A stretch of DNA of 64,000 bases from Seminavis robusta (lineage: Eukaryota > Bacillariophyta > Bacillariophyceae > Naviculales > Naviculaceae): positions 1-64,000 of the forward strand of contig CAICTM010000126.1 in assembly GCA_903772945.1 (NCBI GenBank), in the 5' to 3' direction. The position numbers were made by a program, and so were the translations under genes. This document shows positions 32,686-41,989 of this stretch, one piece after another. Numbering within the stretch: the first letter of the stretch is position 1; the number at the start of each line of letters is the position of its first letter. The notes below the pieces were generated by a model, which was not told the origin of the DNA, searched no databases, and worked only from the letters and a program-made list of their open reading frames with translations.

Positions 32686-34139
32686 ATGCAGACAACAAAG
32701 GATCTCAACAAGCCCGAGCCCCGTGAGGTTCCAGTGCGGTTGTCGTTTCTACTGCTCCTGTTCGTTGGCGTCCTCGTATCTACAACCGTCCGCCAAGAGC
32801 TGATTCAATTCCAGCGATATGAAGCCGCATACACCCTGAGCCGTTCTTCCAATGGCACCGTCAGCAGCGTCTCCGTGACCTTTCATGAGGTTGGTAAATC
32901 GGATTCCGTGGTGGTGGGAACCGCAGCGTCAGCGGCGGCACAACCGTCCAGATCCCTCCATGATGAGGAAGCACCCAAGCAAGAGCCGGCGGCCCCACCA
33001 CAGGAAAACGCAGAAGAAGTGACCCCACAGGAGTCTGCCGACAAGAAATGGACCATCGTCGTAGACGACAGTAAGGCAGAAACTTCTAGTGAGTCTTCCC
33101 CTGGCAAGAATATTGAACAACTCAAGCAAGAAGCAGCAACCCCAGAACAGCCAGAACAGCTCAAGCAAGACACCACTTTAACCATCGAGAAGACGTCTCT
33201 AGGGGGGACAAATACGGCTGTGGAAGCAACACCAGCAGTCCCCCAAGAAGAAGCTGGTAGCGGTGGAAACAAAACCCTCGTCATCATCATGGGCAGTCTC
33301 CGAGGTGGTGAACATGCCTGGCAGTCTTTGTATCAAAATCTTTTGGATATCAACCATGCCGACTTGGCTCTGGCCGTTGGAAAGAAACCTGAAGAGGAGA
33401 AAACTAGCAGTCTCTACCAGCGTGCAAAGTATCTTTGGGAGTTTGATGAATATGAGGACTGGGGTGATGCCTTGGACTTGATTGCCAAGAAAGCAACCCT
33501 GATGTTGACACTAGGACTGACCCAAACTCTTGGCGCAACATACTGCTACCCTACTTTCCTGAAATCTTTGGTGGTGTGGGAGACCTGGCAGGAAGTGGGG
33601 CCATTATCTTTTGGATCCGATGGTTTGTTCAGCACAAGCTCAAAGAGCTTTCATTGCTGGACAAGTATGATCGATTCATTGTAACCCGTTCTGACTTCTA
33701 CTACTTGTGCGAGCATGACCTATCCAGCTTCAACACAACAGAAGTTTTTGTCCCCAAGGGTGAAGACTATGGTGGTATCACGGATAGGTTTGTAATAGCT
33801 CCTGCCGACAAGATTCTTACAGTCCTGGATATTCTACCTCCAATGATCAACAAACCTCAAAGACACAAGAACAAACTGCCAAAGTTGGAAATCCAACAAC
33901 TCACCACATGTCCAGAAATGGTGATTATGTGGCGCTGGCAGCAAGATGGCATTTTTGCCAAGAGATATAGCCGGAAAATGTTCACTGTGAAGGCACCAGG
34001 GGATCAGACTCGCTGGAGCGTTGGGAGCACCAAAAGAGGACAAGTGATGAAGGGACCTCATGGCTTGGTTTTGAAGTATCCTCACGAGTATCAGCAATCT
34101 CAAAAGACGTGTGGCGTGCAGGGAAAGAAGAAGATGTAA
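32686..34139 (+). CDS. Type II membrane glycosyltransferase-like protein, frame change inside
   Basis: From ATG 32686 a short cytosolic tail, one membrane helix (about residues 18-38, LSFLLLLFVGVLVSTTV) and a low-complexity Glu/Gln/Pro stem lead to a luminal domain starting with LVIIMGSLRGGEHAW. This is the Golgi glycosyltransferase layout. Coding continues to about 33490 in this frame (EYEDWGDALDLIAKK), then resumes one frame back as DPNSWRNILLPYFPEIFGG and runs to TAA 34137-34139. The second part contains FIVTRSDFYYLC and GEDYGGITDRF, motifs of a diatom-rich family that I recall as uncharacterised and glycosyltransferase-like. The shift falls at CCAAGAAAGCAACC without good splice sites, so a one-base indel (sequencing error or real mutation) is the likeliest cause. 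Acceptor and donor sugars are unknown. Confidence 0.7.
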
Positions 34140-34531
34140 AGCATGAATCGAATCAACTTTCAGCAGGGCTAATTCTACATATAGCTGCGTTCACATTCAA
34201 CCTACAGTATTCTACGAGGTAGTCGAATAAGCACCAGCTAGGTTGTCAGCCAGTTGTCCGCTGCTCGTGTGAATTGCCAATCTTTCGGGCGTCAGGGTCA
34301 ACACTTTAGCAACTTTAATAATAGAGTTCGTCAGAAGACTCCTAGCTATCATAGCTGGCACACACCATACAAACTTTGCGATCTCGGACAAGATAGTGAC
34401 GATATAACCATTCCCAAAAGATTGCTGGTCACTACTACATACACTCTATCAAAGGGTGTACCAGTGAGGAACAATCCAACTCCTGACGTACCGGTACCGT
34501 CGATTGAATCATTCGAGTCGTGGATCAGTAG

Positions 34532-34631
34532 AATCCTAATTCATTTTTGGGAGCGTTTTCAAAAATTCATTAGAGCTCTTTTTTGACCTCTAATGCATTT
34601 TTGAAAACGCTCCCAAAAATTAATTAGGATT
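34532..34631. repeat. 100-bp near-perfect hairpin (foldback/MITE-like)
   Basis: Two 44-base arms (34532-34575 and 34588-34631) are reverse complements with only two mismatches, around a 12-base loop. Weaker inverted similarity continues outward (GATTGAATCATTCGAGTC on the left against GACTCGAATCGTCATTC on the right). It is non-coding. Its symmetry suggests a small foldback transposon or a tail-to-tail MITE. No target duplication was certain. Confidence 0.85.
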
Positions 34632-34980
34632 CGATTGAGCCAGGACTCGAATCGTCATTCACTCATTCACTCCAAGGAAGATCCGTGCAGAACAAGGAAC
34701 ACAACAGAAACCGTGTACTGTACTGTATCGTACGGTTCTGCCGAAAAGGAAAATGCCAGGGCTGCCGCGAAGGCGGCAAGGATCCAACAACAGTTAGTTA
34801 TGAGTATTGTATTGTGGCGTGGAGGAATGCATGATTGTGGGATGAGGATGATCGATGGATTATTATTTGTTGGCATCTAGCTAGCATACATACATTATGA
34901 GTTTTTATAGAAGCCCTTTCAGTGCTTGCCTTCGTGCCTTCGTTGCAACACTCGTTTCTTTTTATGGCGGGGGAATATCC

Positions 34981-35688
34981 TCAGGGTACTTTCCGTACCT
35001 CGGTTCTGGAACCGGAAGAAGAAAGGATGGCCGCGTCTCGACGGCAACCATACAGAAAAGATTCACAGAAATCCCCTTCGTCGCGCTCTTCGACTTCGAC
35101 CTCGACCTCGTGTGTCCCTAACGGTACGGACGTTTTCAGGTCTTCTTCCGAACCCGACGTGACAACAGTAACTGTCGCCGCGGCGGCTGCAGTCTGTCGA
35201 CGAAATACTTCCGTAAACCGTCGGCGAGTGTTCAGAGTGTCCAAAGCTTCCATCTGATTGGGACTGAGCGCGCGAAGAGAGGTATGTTCCTTCTTTGCAA
35301 ATCTAATCAGTCTTTTCGCAAGCTTATCAGTAGAATTGCAGTTTCCTCTCCCAAGAACAAGATCCCAGACGGCCATCTTGATAATTGCTTGGTCTTCCCG
35401 GAAACACAGCGCACTGAGGTCGTGCCAGTTGCGTTGGTTGCCAATGACGAGCAAGATTCCAGTCTAGCGGATCTCCTTTTGCTGTGCGGCCATTCGAATG
35501 GATTCCTTGTCTTTGCGCCGTTTCTCGGCCCTAGCAGCACTGCGTCGATTTTCTTCCTCCCAATCCACACTATCTGCGAAGTGAACCTGTTTGATCATAA
35601 TTTTCATTTCAGGAGAGCAGGCGCCATTGTCATGGTTGGTTTGGTTTCCATGGGTGCTGTGGCGGTGCAATCGTCCGCAAGCCAACAC
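34981..35688 (-). CDS. Uncertain protein, one frame interrupted by TAG
   Basis: A single minus-strand frame spans about 236 codons but contains a TAG at 35464-35466. The upstream part has VHFADSVDWEEENRRSAARAEKRRKDKES, a charged segment split here only by prose, and the downstream part has MAVWDLVLGRGN, KRLIRFAKKE and RRRFTEVFRRQ, followed by a Glu/Val simple repeat. Codon-like composition and charge pattern look protein-like on both sides, but I recognise no family. It may be a spliced gene whose intron removes the TAG, a recent pseudogene, or chance. Treat as low confidence. Confidence 0.3.
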
Positions 35689-36122
35689 GATCTGTCAGAA
35701 CCGGATGCTCCCGCGGGTGTGTTAGAGGATTCAATAATGGGGAAGCTGCAAGTCCCACTCATACTCCAACAACACTGTAGGAACTCTGGTTCCAACGCAA
35801 GCACCGAGTGAGCCCCTTTGATTCCACACTTGCACCAACCATGATGCCAAGTGTGACGGCAGTCACTTCTGAGCCACTGCCAGGATGCAGCTTTGCCATT
35901 TGGAAGGGTCTGGAGCACTAGCTAGTAGGCAGCCAAACAACCTCATCTGTCGTCTATGCTGTCAACAAATAAAGTTATGTTGCTTCCTGTTATGCAGACC
36001 CCGAGGGCAGACTTAAAACCGACCCTCCGCTGCTTCTAGTAGTCAATGATTGTGCTGAGATTGAAACTTTTTTCATGCGTCCGCTAGCTGGTTGAGCTAC
36101 TGCGATTCACTAGTACAGTTCG
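35689..36122. other. Intergenic region
   Basis: The minus frame at 35604-35918 overlaps the uncertain gene and shows no domain. No other feature is seen before the stop of the oxygenase-like gene. Confidence 0.45.
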
Positions 36123-37091
36123 TCACGTTGGGAGAGGCAGTCGCTTCGATGAATCCGATCTACTCCAATGCCGACCAGCTCGTTCCAGTAAATGGCTGGC
36201 ATCCCCCGGTGGCGGGTACGCCTGTGTCAGCGACGTGAGGAGCTCATCGACGTTTTCGGGGGTAATATCTCCGACGTACACTGTTGCCGCCAGACGCATT
36301 TGCCCTTGTGGGCGATAATCGCAGGCTGCAGTCGCATGAAGGGCATCATCGCCTACCATGGAAGCAGCGTTGATTCGATACTTATAGAAGTGTTGAGTGG
36401 CGTCCTCCTCCTCCTCATCTCCCAAAATTTCAAGTTCTGGGTCCGCGTCGCTTTCTAGCATTAGAGGAATGATAATATTAAAGGCCTTTCTGCCGGAACC
36501 ACTCACGTCTGCGTGAACGTACCCCTTCTCGCAATGCGAGACTCCAATAAAAGATAAATGGTAGGCGCTGAGTGCCTCCAACTCAAAGTAGTTTCCGACA
36601 GCTTCCAAAACTTGGTCGAATCCACCAGCTCCAAGGACTCTTAGGTAGTCGTCGTGCGCTGACTCCATGGCCGGAGACACCCAGTGCATATTCGAGCACC
36701 AATGGGACTTGGGACGTTGCACCATCCACTGGTGAGAATCCTCACCAAATTCCATGACGCGCTCTCCACCTGCAGCCAGAGGGTTGCCGTCAATCACGAG
36801 ATCTCGATAAAAACCAGTAATTCCCATGTGATTGGCGTACGATAGTAGCTCTGGCACCAGTTCCAGTGGCATTCCAAGCCGAAAGCAGTTCCTTGACAGA
36901 TTCTTGCCCTGCCAAGTCATTGGAAGGATTTCTCCAGGTTTAGGAACGTCTGCTGCATCGTCGATACCAAGATGAGTGTCAGGCATCTTTGTGCCAAGTC
37001 CATCCAGGTATGAGGTTGACGCATGGAACATTGGGAGTTGAAGCGACAGCCGCTGGATAAAATGCATGGGTCTTGCACCTGCTCTGAGCAT
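36123..37091 (-). CDS. Putative 2OG-Fe(II) oxygenase-like protein
   Basis: This is a 322-aa single-exon protein from ATG 37091. The central region has YVHADVSGSG (His193, Asp195), then FNIIIPLML, then DDALHATAACDYR with His252 and Arg260. The spacing HxD...H...R is that of 2-oxoglutarate and Fe(II)-dependent oxygenases, and the beta-rich segments around it (SAYHLSFIGVSHCEKG, MRLAATVYVGD) fit a jelly-roll core. The N-terminal third is helical and contains SHWCSNMHWVSPAME. I do not recognise a named family, and the assignment rests on motif spacing alone. An acidic loop (DEEEEDATQ) interrupts the domain. There is no clear targeting signal in the first 25 residues, though they are basic and may be cleaved. 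Confidence 0.65.
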   Translation of the reverse strand: MLRAGARPMHFIQRLSLQLPMFHASTSYLDGLGTKMPDTHLGIDDAADVPKPGEILPMTWQGKNLSRNCFRLGMPLELVPELLSYANHMGITGFYRDLVIDGNPLAAGGERVMEFGEDSHQWMVQRPKSHWCSNMHWVSPAMESAHDDYLRVLGAGGFDQVLEAVGNYFELEALSAYHLSFIGVSHCEKGYVHADVSGSGRKAFNIIIPLMLESDADPELEILGDEEEEDATQHFYKYRINAASMVGDDALHATAACDYRPQGQMRLAATVYVGDITPENVDELLTSLTQAYPPPGDASHLLERAGRHWSRSDSSKRLPLPT

Positions 37092-37770
37092 AAACCAAAA
37101 GTATGCACACCCACTGACTGTTCCAGGGTATTATTATCCTCTGCATTGCTGCCCCCTTTGATGGAGTTGGCTGTTCTTGTGCTTTTCGCTAGCTGCGAGT
37201 ACTAGCTAGCTAGTAGTACTGACACTGTTAGAATGTTGGAACCACAAAGAAGTGCGTAACATGGGATGCTGGGAGGCTTCTCGAAATGCAGTTGGTTGGT
37301 TGGTGGTGCACGGATCGGCGTTTTGACCGCACTCTTCTTCTCTGACAAACACAGACTGTCACGCACCTTGGACGGATGTGCTGTTGTATGCATCTGTCAA
37401 CGATCACCCAACATGGCTGGCTGAGGACGAAAATGTGAGGGGCGCCACCAATGGCAAAAAATGAAAAACACTGGGTCATTGAAGAACACACCTTTCGTGA
37501 ACCTTGCCGTGCACTACGTACTACAGTACTGTAGGCACTTCCGTTTGGAATGGTCAAGACCACTTGCAAGTACTGTAGGCAACCAAACAACCTTAGCAAC
37601 CTTATCTGTCGTCAATGGCTGTCGACAATAAACTGACACGCTGAATTAGAATGCATTCTGCATGCATGAATTAAGTGTGCCTCTGTTTGCATGTGGGAGG
37701 AGGGCTCTATTTTAAAACATTATGTATTTGCATTCGCACTAAAGCAGCCATTTTTCTGCGGTGTCCTCTT
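37092..37770. other. Intergenic region
   Basis: Minus frames at 37202-37599 have no recognisable content. A GCTAGCTAGCTAG run lies at 37196-37214. The region separates two minus-strand genes. Confidence 0.45.
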
Positions 37771-38143
37771 CTAAATAAGACTATCTTCACCAATTTGCTC
37801 AATAAAGCCTCCCCATCGAACCGACGAGTCTGCTTTCTTGACAGACAGTTGAACGACCGGTATCATGCCAGGTCCGTCCTCTGTCACAAAAGTTGCCGAA
37901 TCCCGGTTCCTTCAGAATGCAACTCCAAACGGGTCGACCAAAGGCGGAAATGGTAGCGCTGGTGGTGGCAAAGACCACGGCTAAGCAGGCGGCAGGTTGT
38001 CCTCGTAGTCCTGGAATCGTAAGTGTCACGTCCAAGCTATCACCATTTTCCGTCCAACTGCAACCGTCGTCTTGGACGGTCGGGATGCGTGATAAGACAA
38101 ATCTCTCCCCTTCAAGTGAGGGGACAGTATCCAAGGGATCCAT
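37771..38143 (-). pseudogene. CS-domain (p23/NudC-type) protein, truncated and frame-broken
   Basis: The first frame (from ATG 38143) reads DDGCSWTENGDSLDVTLTIPG and LAVVFATTSATISAFGRPVW, the first strands of a CS domain (the co-chaperone fold of p23 and NudC). The remaining strands (TFVTEDGPGM, VQLSVKKADSSVRWGGF) lie in another frame ending at TAG 37771-37773. The total length of 373 bases is one more than a multiple of three, so a single-base difference near 37910 separates the parts. The 5' side stops where copia-type sequence begins (about 38150), so the original N-terminus may have been removed by that insertion. Function if intact: client or partner binding in chaperone or dynein-related complexes. 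Confidence 0.6.
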
Positions 38144-38149
38144 CTCTTG

Positions 38150-38960
38150 TTACCCTTGAACAACTGATGAAGGAAGCAGAGGATCTCTCTCAACCAACCT
38201 TGAAACCCAAGTCAATTCTAAGAGGCTTGGAACCCAGTCCTAGTACTGGAAACAACAAGGCAACATTTGCTAAGGTTACACCTGATGTTAAGGTATATGA
38301 TCCTGGCAAGCCAGCTGCCACAAGAGAGATTGGTGAGCTGGGTTTGGTTGAAGAATGGATTGATCAAGGTAACAGCATTGATCCACTTGATGTGGACAGT
38401 TTTGCCTTACCTATGCTTTATGACAGAAGATGGGAAGAAAGGGGACTCAGTGTTCTCTCAAGGTACAAGAAGAGAAAAGGCTTTGTCTCAGCAGAGAAGC
38501 TTGCTAAGAACTGGGGCATTGGCTTAGAAGCAGCTAAGAGAACCATTGAAGCTACAACTCAAAGATCAGTCAGGGACTTCAGTACAACCAAGGGAAGCAG
38601 AATGCTGAAGCCTTACTCTTGGGTCCTAAAACAGAAGAGAGTTGGTTGTGATGTGTTTACTGACACTCTGCATGGAAGATGCAAGTCACTCAGAGGCAAC
38701 CATTGCATGCAAGTTTACACAACTCCTTTTTACTTTGTATTTGCCAGGCCAATGAAGAAGAAGAACTCTTGATGAACTATTTATTCAATCATGTTGGTAT
38801 CCCAAATGCAATGAGACCTGACAACGCTAATGAGCTTACCAAAGGAGAATTCAAGAAGAGATGTGCAAGAGCACAGTGCGCCTATGGCCAGTGGAACCTC
38901 ATAGCAAGGAAATATCATCGACATTGACTCAATGGCACAGCACTTATCCTGATCTCATTT
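38150..38960 (+). mobile_element. Ty1/copia-type (CoDi-like) retroelement fragment, broken
   Basis: This is a fossil fragment of a copia-type LTR retrotransposon. The readable part resembles the segment before and at the start of the integrase core in diatom CoDi elements (motifs LAKNWGIGLEAAKRT and YSWVLKQKR, then a T-D-T motif). No gag, reverse transcriptase, RNase H or LTRs were found around it, so it is a small internal piece, and it is broken. It abuts the CS-domain remnant on its left. Age cannot be estimated without LTRs. Confidence 0.75.
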
Positions 38961-39060
38961 TAAAAGGTTTACACATCTCAACAAGAATTCAATCTTCCCG
39001 CTGCTGGTCGTTACAATGATTGCCCCTTTGATACCACCGTCACAGGTGGTTGTTGCGAAT

Positions 39061-39313
39061 TTGGTGTGTACCTTGGTGTGTACCTTGGTGTGTACCTTGG
39101 TGTGTTTTGGTGTGTTTATTTAAGTGGCAGGTTCTTTGAAACAGGTAAATTGGTGTGTTCAAGTGTGTTTATTTAAAGGCGCAGTGCATTTCTCTGGTAA
39201 GCTGGTTGTGGTAGTGTGTTTGTATTTAACGGCACACTTTACCTTGCAGTATAGAAAATCGTGGTAGTGTGTTTTTATTTAACGGTACACTTTACCTTGC
39301 ATTTTAGCAAATC
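39061..39313. repeat. Two tandem repeats, 12-bp and 53-bp units
   Basis: The unit TTGGTGTGTACC occurs three times plus a partial copy at 39061-39105. Two copies of a 53-bp unit starting GTGGTAGTGTGTTT lie at 39208-39260 and 39261-39313 with a few differences. Both sit in the 5' flank of the transposon coding region and may be subterminal repeats of that element. Confidence 0.8.
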
Positions 39314-39549
39314 GTGGTGAAGGTTTCAATGCATTGACCAACTGAATGGCAACATGTCTCCTGCAGCAACAACAGTTTCAACACAACTGCATTGCTTAGC
39401 TTTTAAATATAAATCCAGGTGCTAAAGCCAGTTAGGGCCTCCTGAAGGGTCTCTCTGTATCAGCAGGTGGTTGCAATCACACACTACTCTGTCTGTAAAT
39501 ACAAGGAGATCATTGTTTGCTGTGCTCATTTTTGCTCATAGGTACAATA

Positions 39550-39923
39550 ATGTCAGACGATCAGAGAAGACAGAGGGATGATAATCGAGGTTTACCACCA
39601 GTACCGCAAAATGCGGAAGCGTATCGAAGATGGCTACAACATCAGCATTTTTATATGAGAACTCTCGGTGAATCTTTTCTTGCTTACAGCTATAATATTG
39701 CCATGAGTCGCATGCCATCTGAAGCATTTGTTTCAACACCAGTACCGGCACCGGTGGCACCAGCACCGGCACCAGCACCGGCACCAGCACCATCACCAGC
39801 ACCATCACCAGCACCATCGCCAGCACCAAACACACCAAGCCAACAAGATACTGACGATGAGGTCTACACATGGCCAGATGGAAATCACAATTTTGATTAT
39901 CCAGCTAAGAGCATTCAATACCA
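39550..39923 (+). pseudogene. N-terminal segment of the composite transposon protein
   Basis: ATG 39550 opens a polar N-terminus (MSDDQRRQRDDNRG), a helical segment (AYRRWLQHQHFYMRTLGESF), a Pro/Ala/Ser repeat (PAPAPAPSPAPSPAP) and a segment ending FDYPAKSIQY. The frame then runs into the 861-bp insert, where it stops at 39969. Because the insert is exactly 287 codons long, the frame after it (GVACSNYFKEG) is the same, which supports one original gene. Confidence 0.6.
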
Positions 39924-40784
39924 GGGTACCCCAAAACCCATACATAGAGTCTTGTCAAGACTCAATTGAGTGCCACGTGGGACCCACGAGTGCCACGTGG
40001 GACCCACATTCTACTCGCTGACATCATTTGGTTTTGGGTTTGGTTTGGGTAAAAAGCAACCAATACCCTAAAACCCATGATCGGCCATTTATACTAAACT
40101 TAACCCTAGACGAACCAATCCTCTTTGCGAAAGATTGACCATGGGTATCTGCCGCTCCTTGTACTTGATCGGCAGCCGTAACTAAGCCGATTAACAAGGA
40201 ACTGCCTGGACTATCTTGTAGAGCACCTTTGACTTGATAGGTGACCGTCTTGGTTTGGTCTCTACCGCTTCGACATTCGTTGAGTTAAGTCAATCGGCAG
40301 ATCGGCAGTCGGCAGATCGGCCGATGGATCCATCGCGATTTTCTTCCACCGTGGATTACAATACTGCAACAAATTGAACAGAACAATTCACCACCTAAAC
40401 TACTAATCAAGCTATGAGTTAATGATGAAAGCATCCAAAAAATGTGCAAGAGTGTGAGATTTCCGACCTCATTTTCGAGAAGTGAATTGCAGTGTACTAC
40501 TATCAATTTTGAGTGCTGTGCAATTCTTGCGACGATATCTTCCGAAACCCCAAGATCGCACCTCTTCTCATTGGATTTTCATCGGATCTGTCGGTTTATT
40601 TATGGGATTTGCCCTTTGGGTTGGCTTTGGGTCCAGCGCAAATTCACCAGATTTGCGCAGCGTGCAAGCGTTGGGCAAATCACATCTGCAAAAAATGACG
40701 TCATTTGCGATGAGATTCATGTTTAGGTCACGGCTATTGGGTTGTGATTTGCGCAACCCAAAATGCGCGAGTTTTGGGGTACCC
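39924..40784. mobile_element. 861-bp element with 14-bp terminal inverted repeats
   Basis: GGGTACCCCAAAAC at 39924-39937 is exactly repeated in inverted orientation at 40771-40784. The interior is non-coding, includes a 20-bp tandem duplication, and contains several GATTTGCGC/GCGCAAAT words. It lies inside the transposon coding region. Removing precisely this span leaves the flanking frames in register. Because the ends contain the palindrome GGTACC, a target duplication cannot be separated from the termini by eye. It is a MITE-like, non-autonomous element of unassigned superfamily. Confidence 0.65.
39968..40007. repeat. Tandem duplication of a 20-bp unit
   Basis: The unit GAGTGCCACGTGGGACCCAC occurs twice without mismatch at 39968-39987 and 39988-40007, within the 861-bp inverted-repeat element. 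Confidence 0.95.
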
Positions 40785-40785
40785 C

Positions 40786-41576
40786 GGTGTTGCATGCTCT
40801 AATTACTTCAAGGAAGGTCGAGGTGGCAAAACTCCCTATTGCGGATGGGCTTTGTGCCATGTTGCTACGACCGTGCCCAAGGCCACGAAAATAGCCACCA
40901 GATATTTTTATTGCCTTGGTGTTTTCAAATGTCCGCAATGCTCTTTTGTAGCTAAACCTTTAATTCCCGAGCACAAAAAATATGGAGCAACTCCCAAAAC
41001 TCCAAACAGCAACTGCGTTACTCATTCAGAGTTGGAGCTCCAATGGATTCCTTGTACTGGAAAGAAGGGAGAGCCATGCAAGCTAAACGTAGTTGATTTT
41101 GGCAGGATCAAATCGGCTAACCATCTTGGTCTACATGATCATCCCAGGCCCCCAATAACGAAACCATCTCCTAATGCGATTGAAGAGCTCGCTAAATTAG
41201 TCCGAGCTAATCCAAAGGCTGGAGCGGCAAAGCTAGCAATGGGATCTAGGACTCAGTCATCAGCTAAAGAACTTAGTGAAGCATTGGTCAATGAGGATTG
41301 ACTACGTTACGAGCGAAATAAGATTTTGGGCAAAGAATCCATGCCCAATACCATAGGTGCTCTTTTTGAATTTAATAAGGAGATTGGTGGTAACTTTTTT
41401 GTAGATTTTGATATTCTATCTACAGATAGCAATATAATTTCCATGCAGACTGATTACATGAGAGAAATAATAGACGAACAAGCAAGTGGACTGCAAACTG
41501 ATACTGTTGAAGGCATTCTAATTGATACTAAATATGGAGGTAAAATTGATATTCATTTTACTTCCGCCTTCGATAT
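40786..41576 (+). pseudogene. Zinc-finger and N-terminal catalytic part of the transposase
   Basis: After GVACSNYFKEG the frame encodes FYCLGVFKCPQCSFVAKPL, then a second Cys/His set (NSNCVTH, IPCTGKKGEPCKL) and NHLGLHDHPRPP. This is a Cys-His cluster of the WRKY/FLYWCH-like type found before DDE domains of Mutator-like transposases. A TGA at 41299-41301 interrupts the frame after SEALVNED. Coding resumes in the same frame (LRYERNKILGKE) and reaches TDTVEGILIDTKYGGKIDIHF, where candidate catalytic acids occur. The frame is cut at 41576 by the LTR element. Confidence 0.6.
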
Positions 41577-41989
41577 TGCACTATGCTAAAAGCTAGTGTA
41601 AAGATCTTTCGAGTGTTTTGAGTTTGAGAGAATGAAAGTTATGAAAACTAATCAACGAGAGAGATCCACAATCAAAGGATCGTAGATCTGAACTCCCGCG
41701 GGAGACTGTAGAGTGTGATGGAGTAGGTTGCGGTAGCAATCCTACTCACTCCACGATCCAAAAACGGAATGCGTGGAAGATTCGTCTAGCATTTATCTAG
41801 TAGCGTGGAAGTACTCCACGCTGGCTAAATATCTAAGGCCGATGTTTCATCATCAACCTAGTATGACTAGATGCGGTCATGTAGAAACCCTGTCTCAATG
41901 ACTATTCACGAGAGACTTCCAGTCATGATTCGAACCAAACCCTATCTAGGTATCGCATCGCGAATAAGGCTAAGAGCCGTGTATTTGCA
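41577..41989. repeat. Left LTR (3' LTR of the minus-strand element)
   Basis: This is a 413-bp direct repeat of 45568-45974, starting TGCACTATGC and ending GTATTTGCA. It follows host transposon sequence ending GATAT. Confidence 0.85.

Noticed and set aside
39061-39313. CRISPR-like array
   Set aside because: Units are directly adjacent without unique spacers and the context is eukaryotic. They are ordinary tandem repeats.
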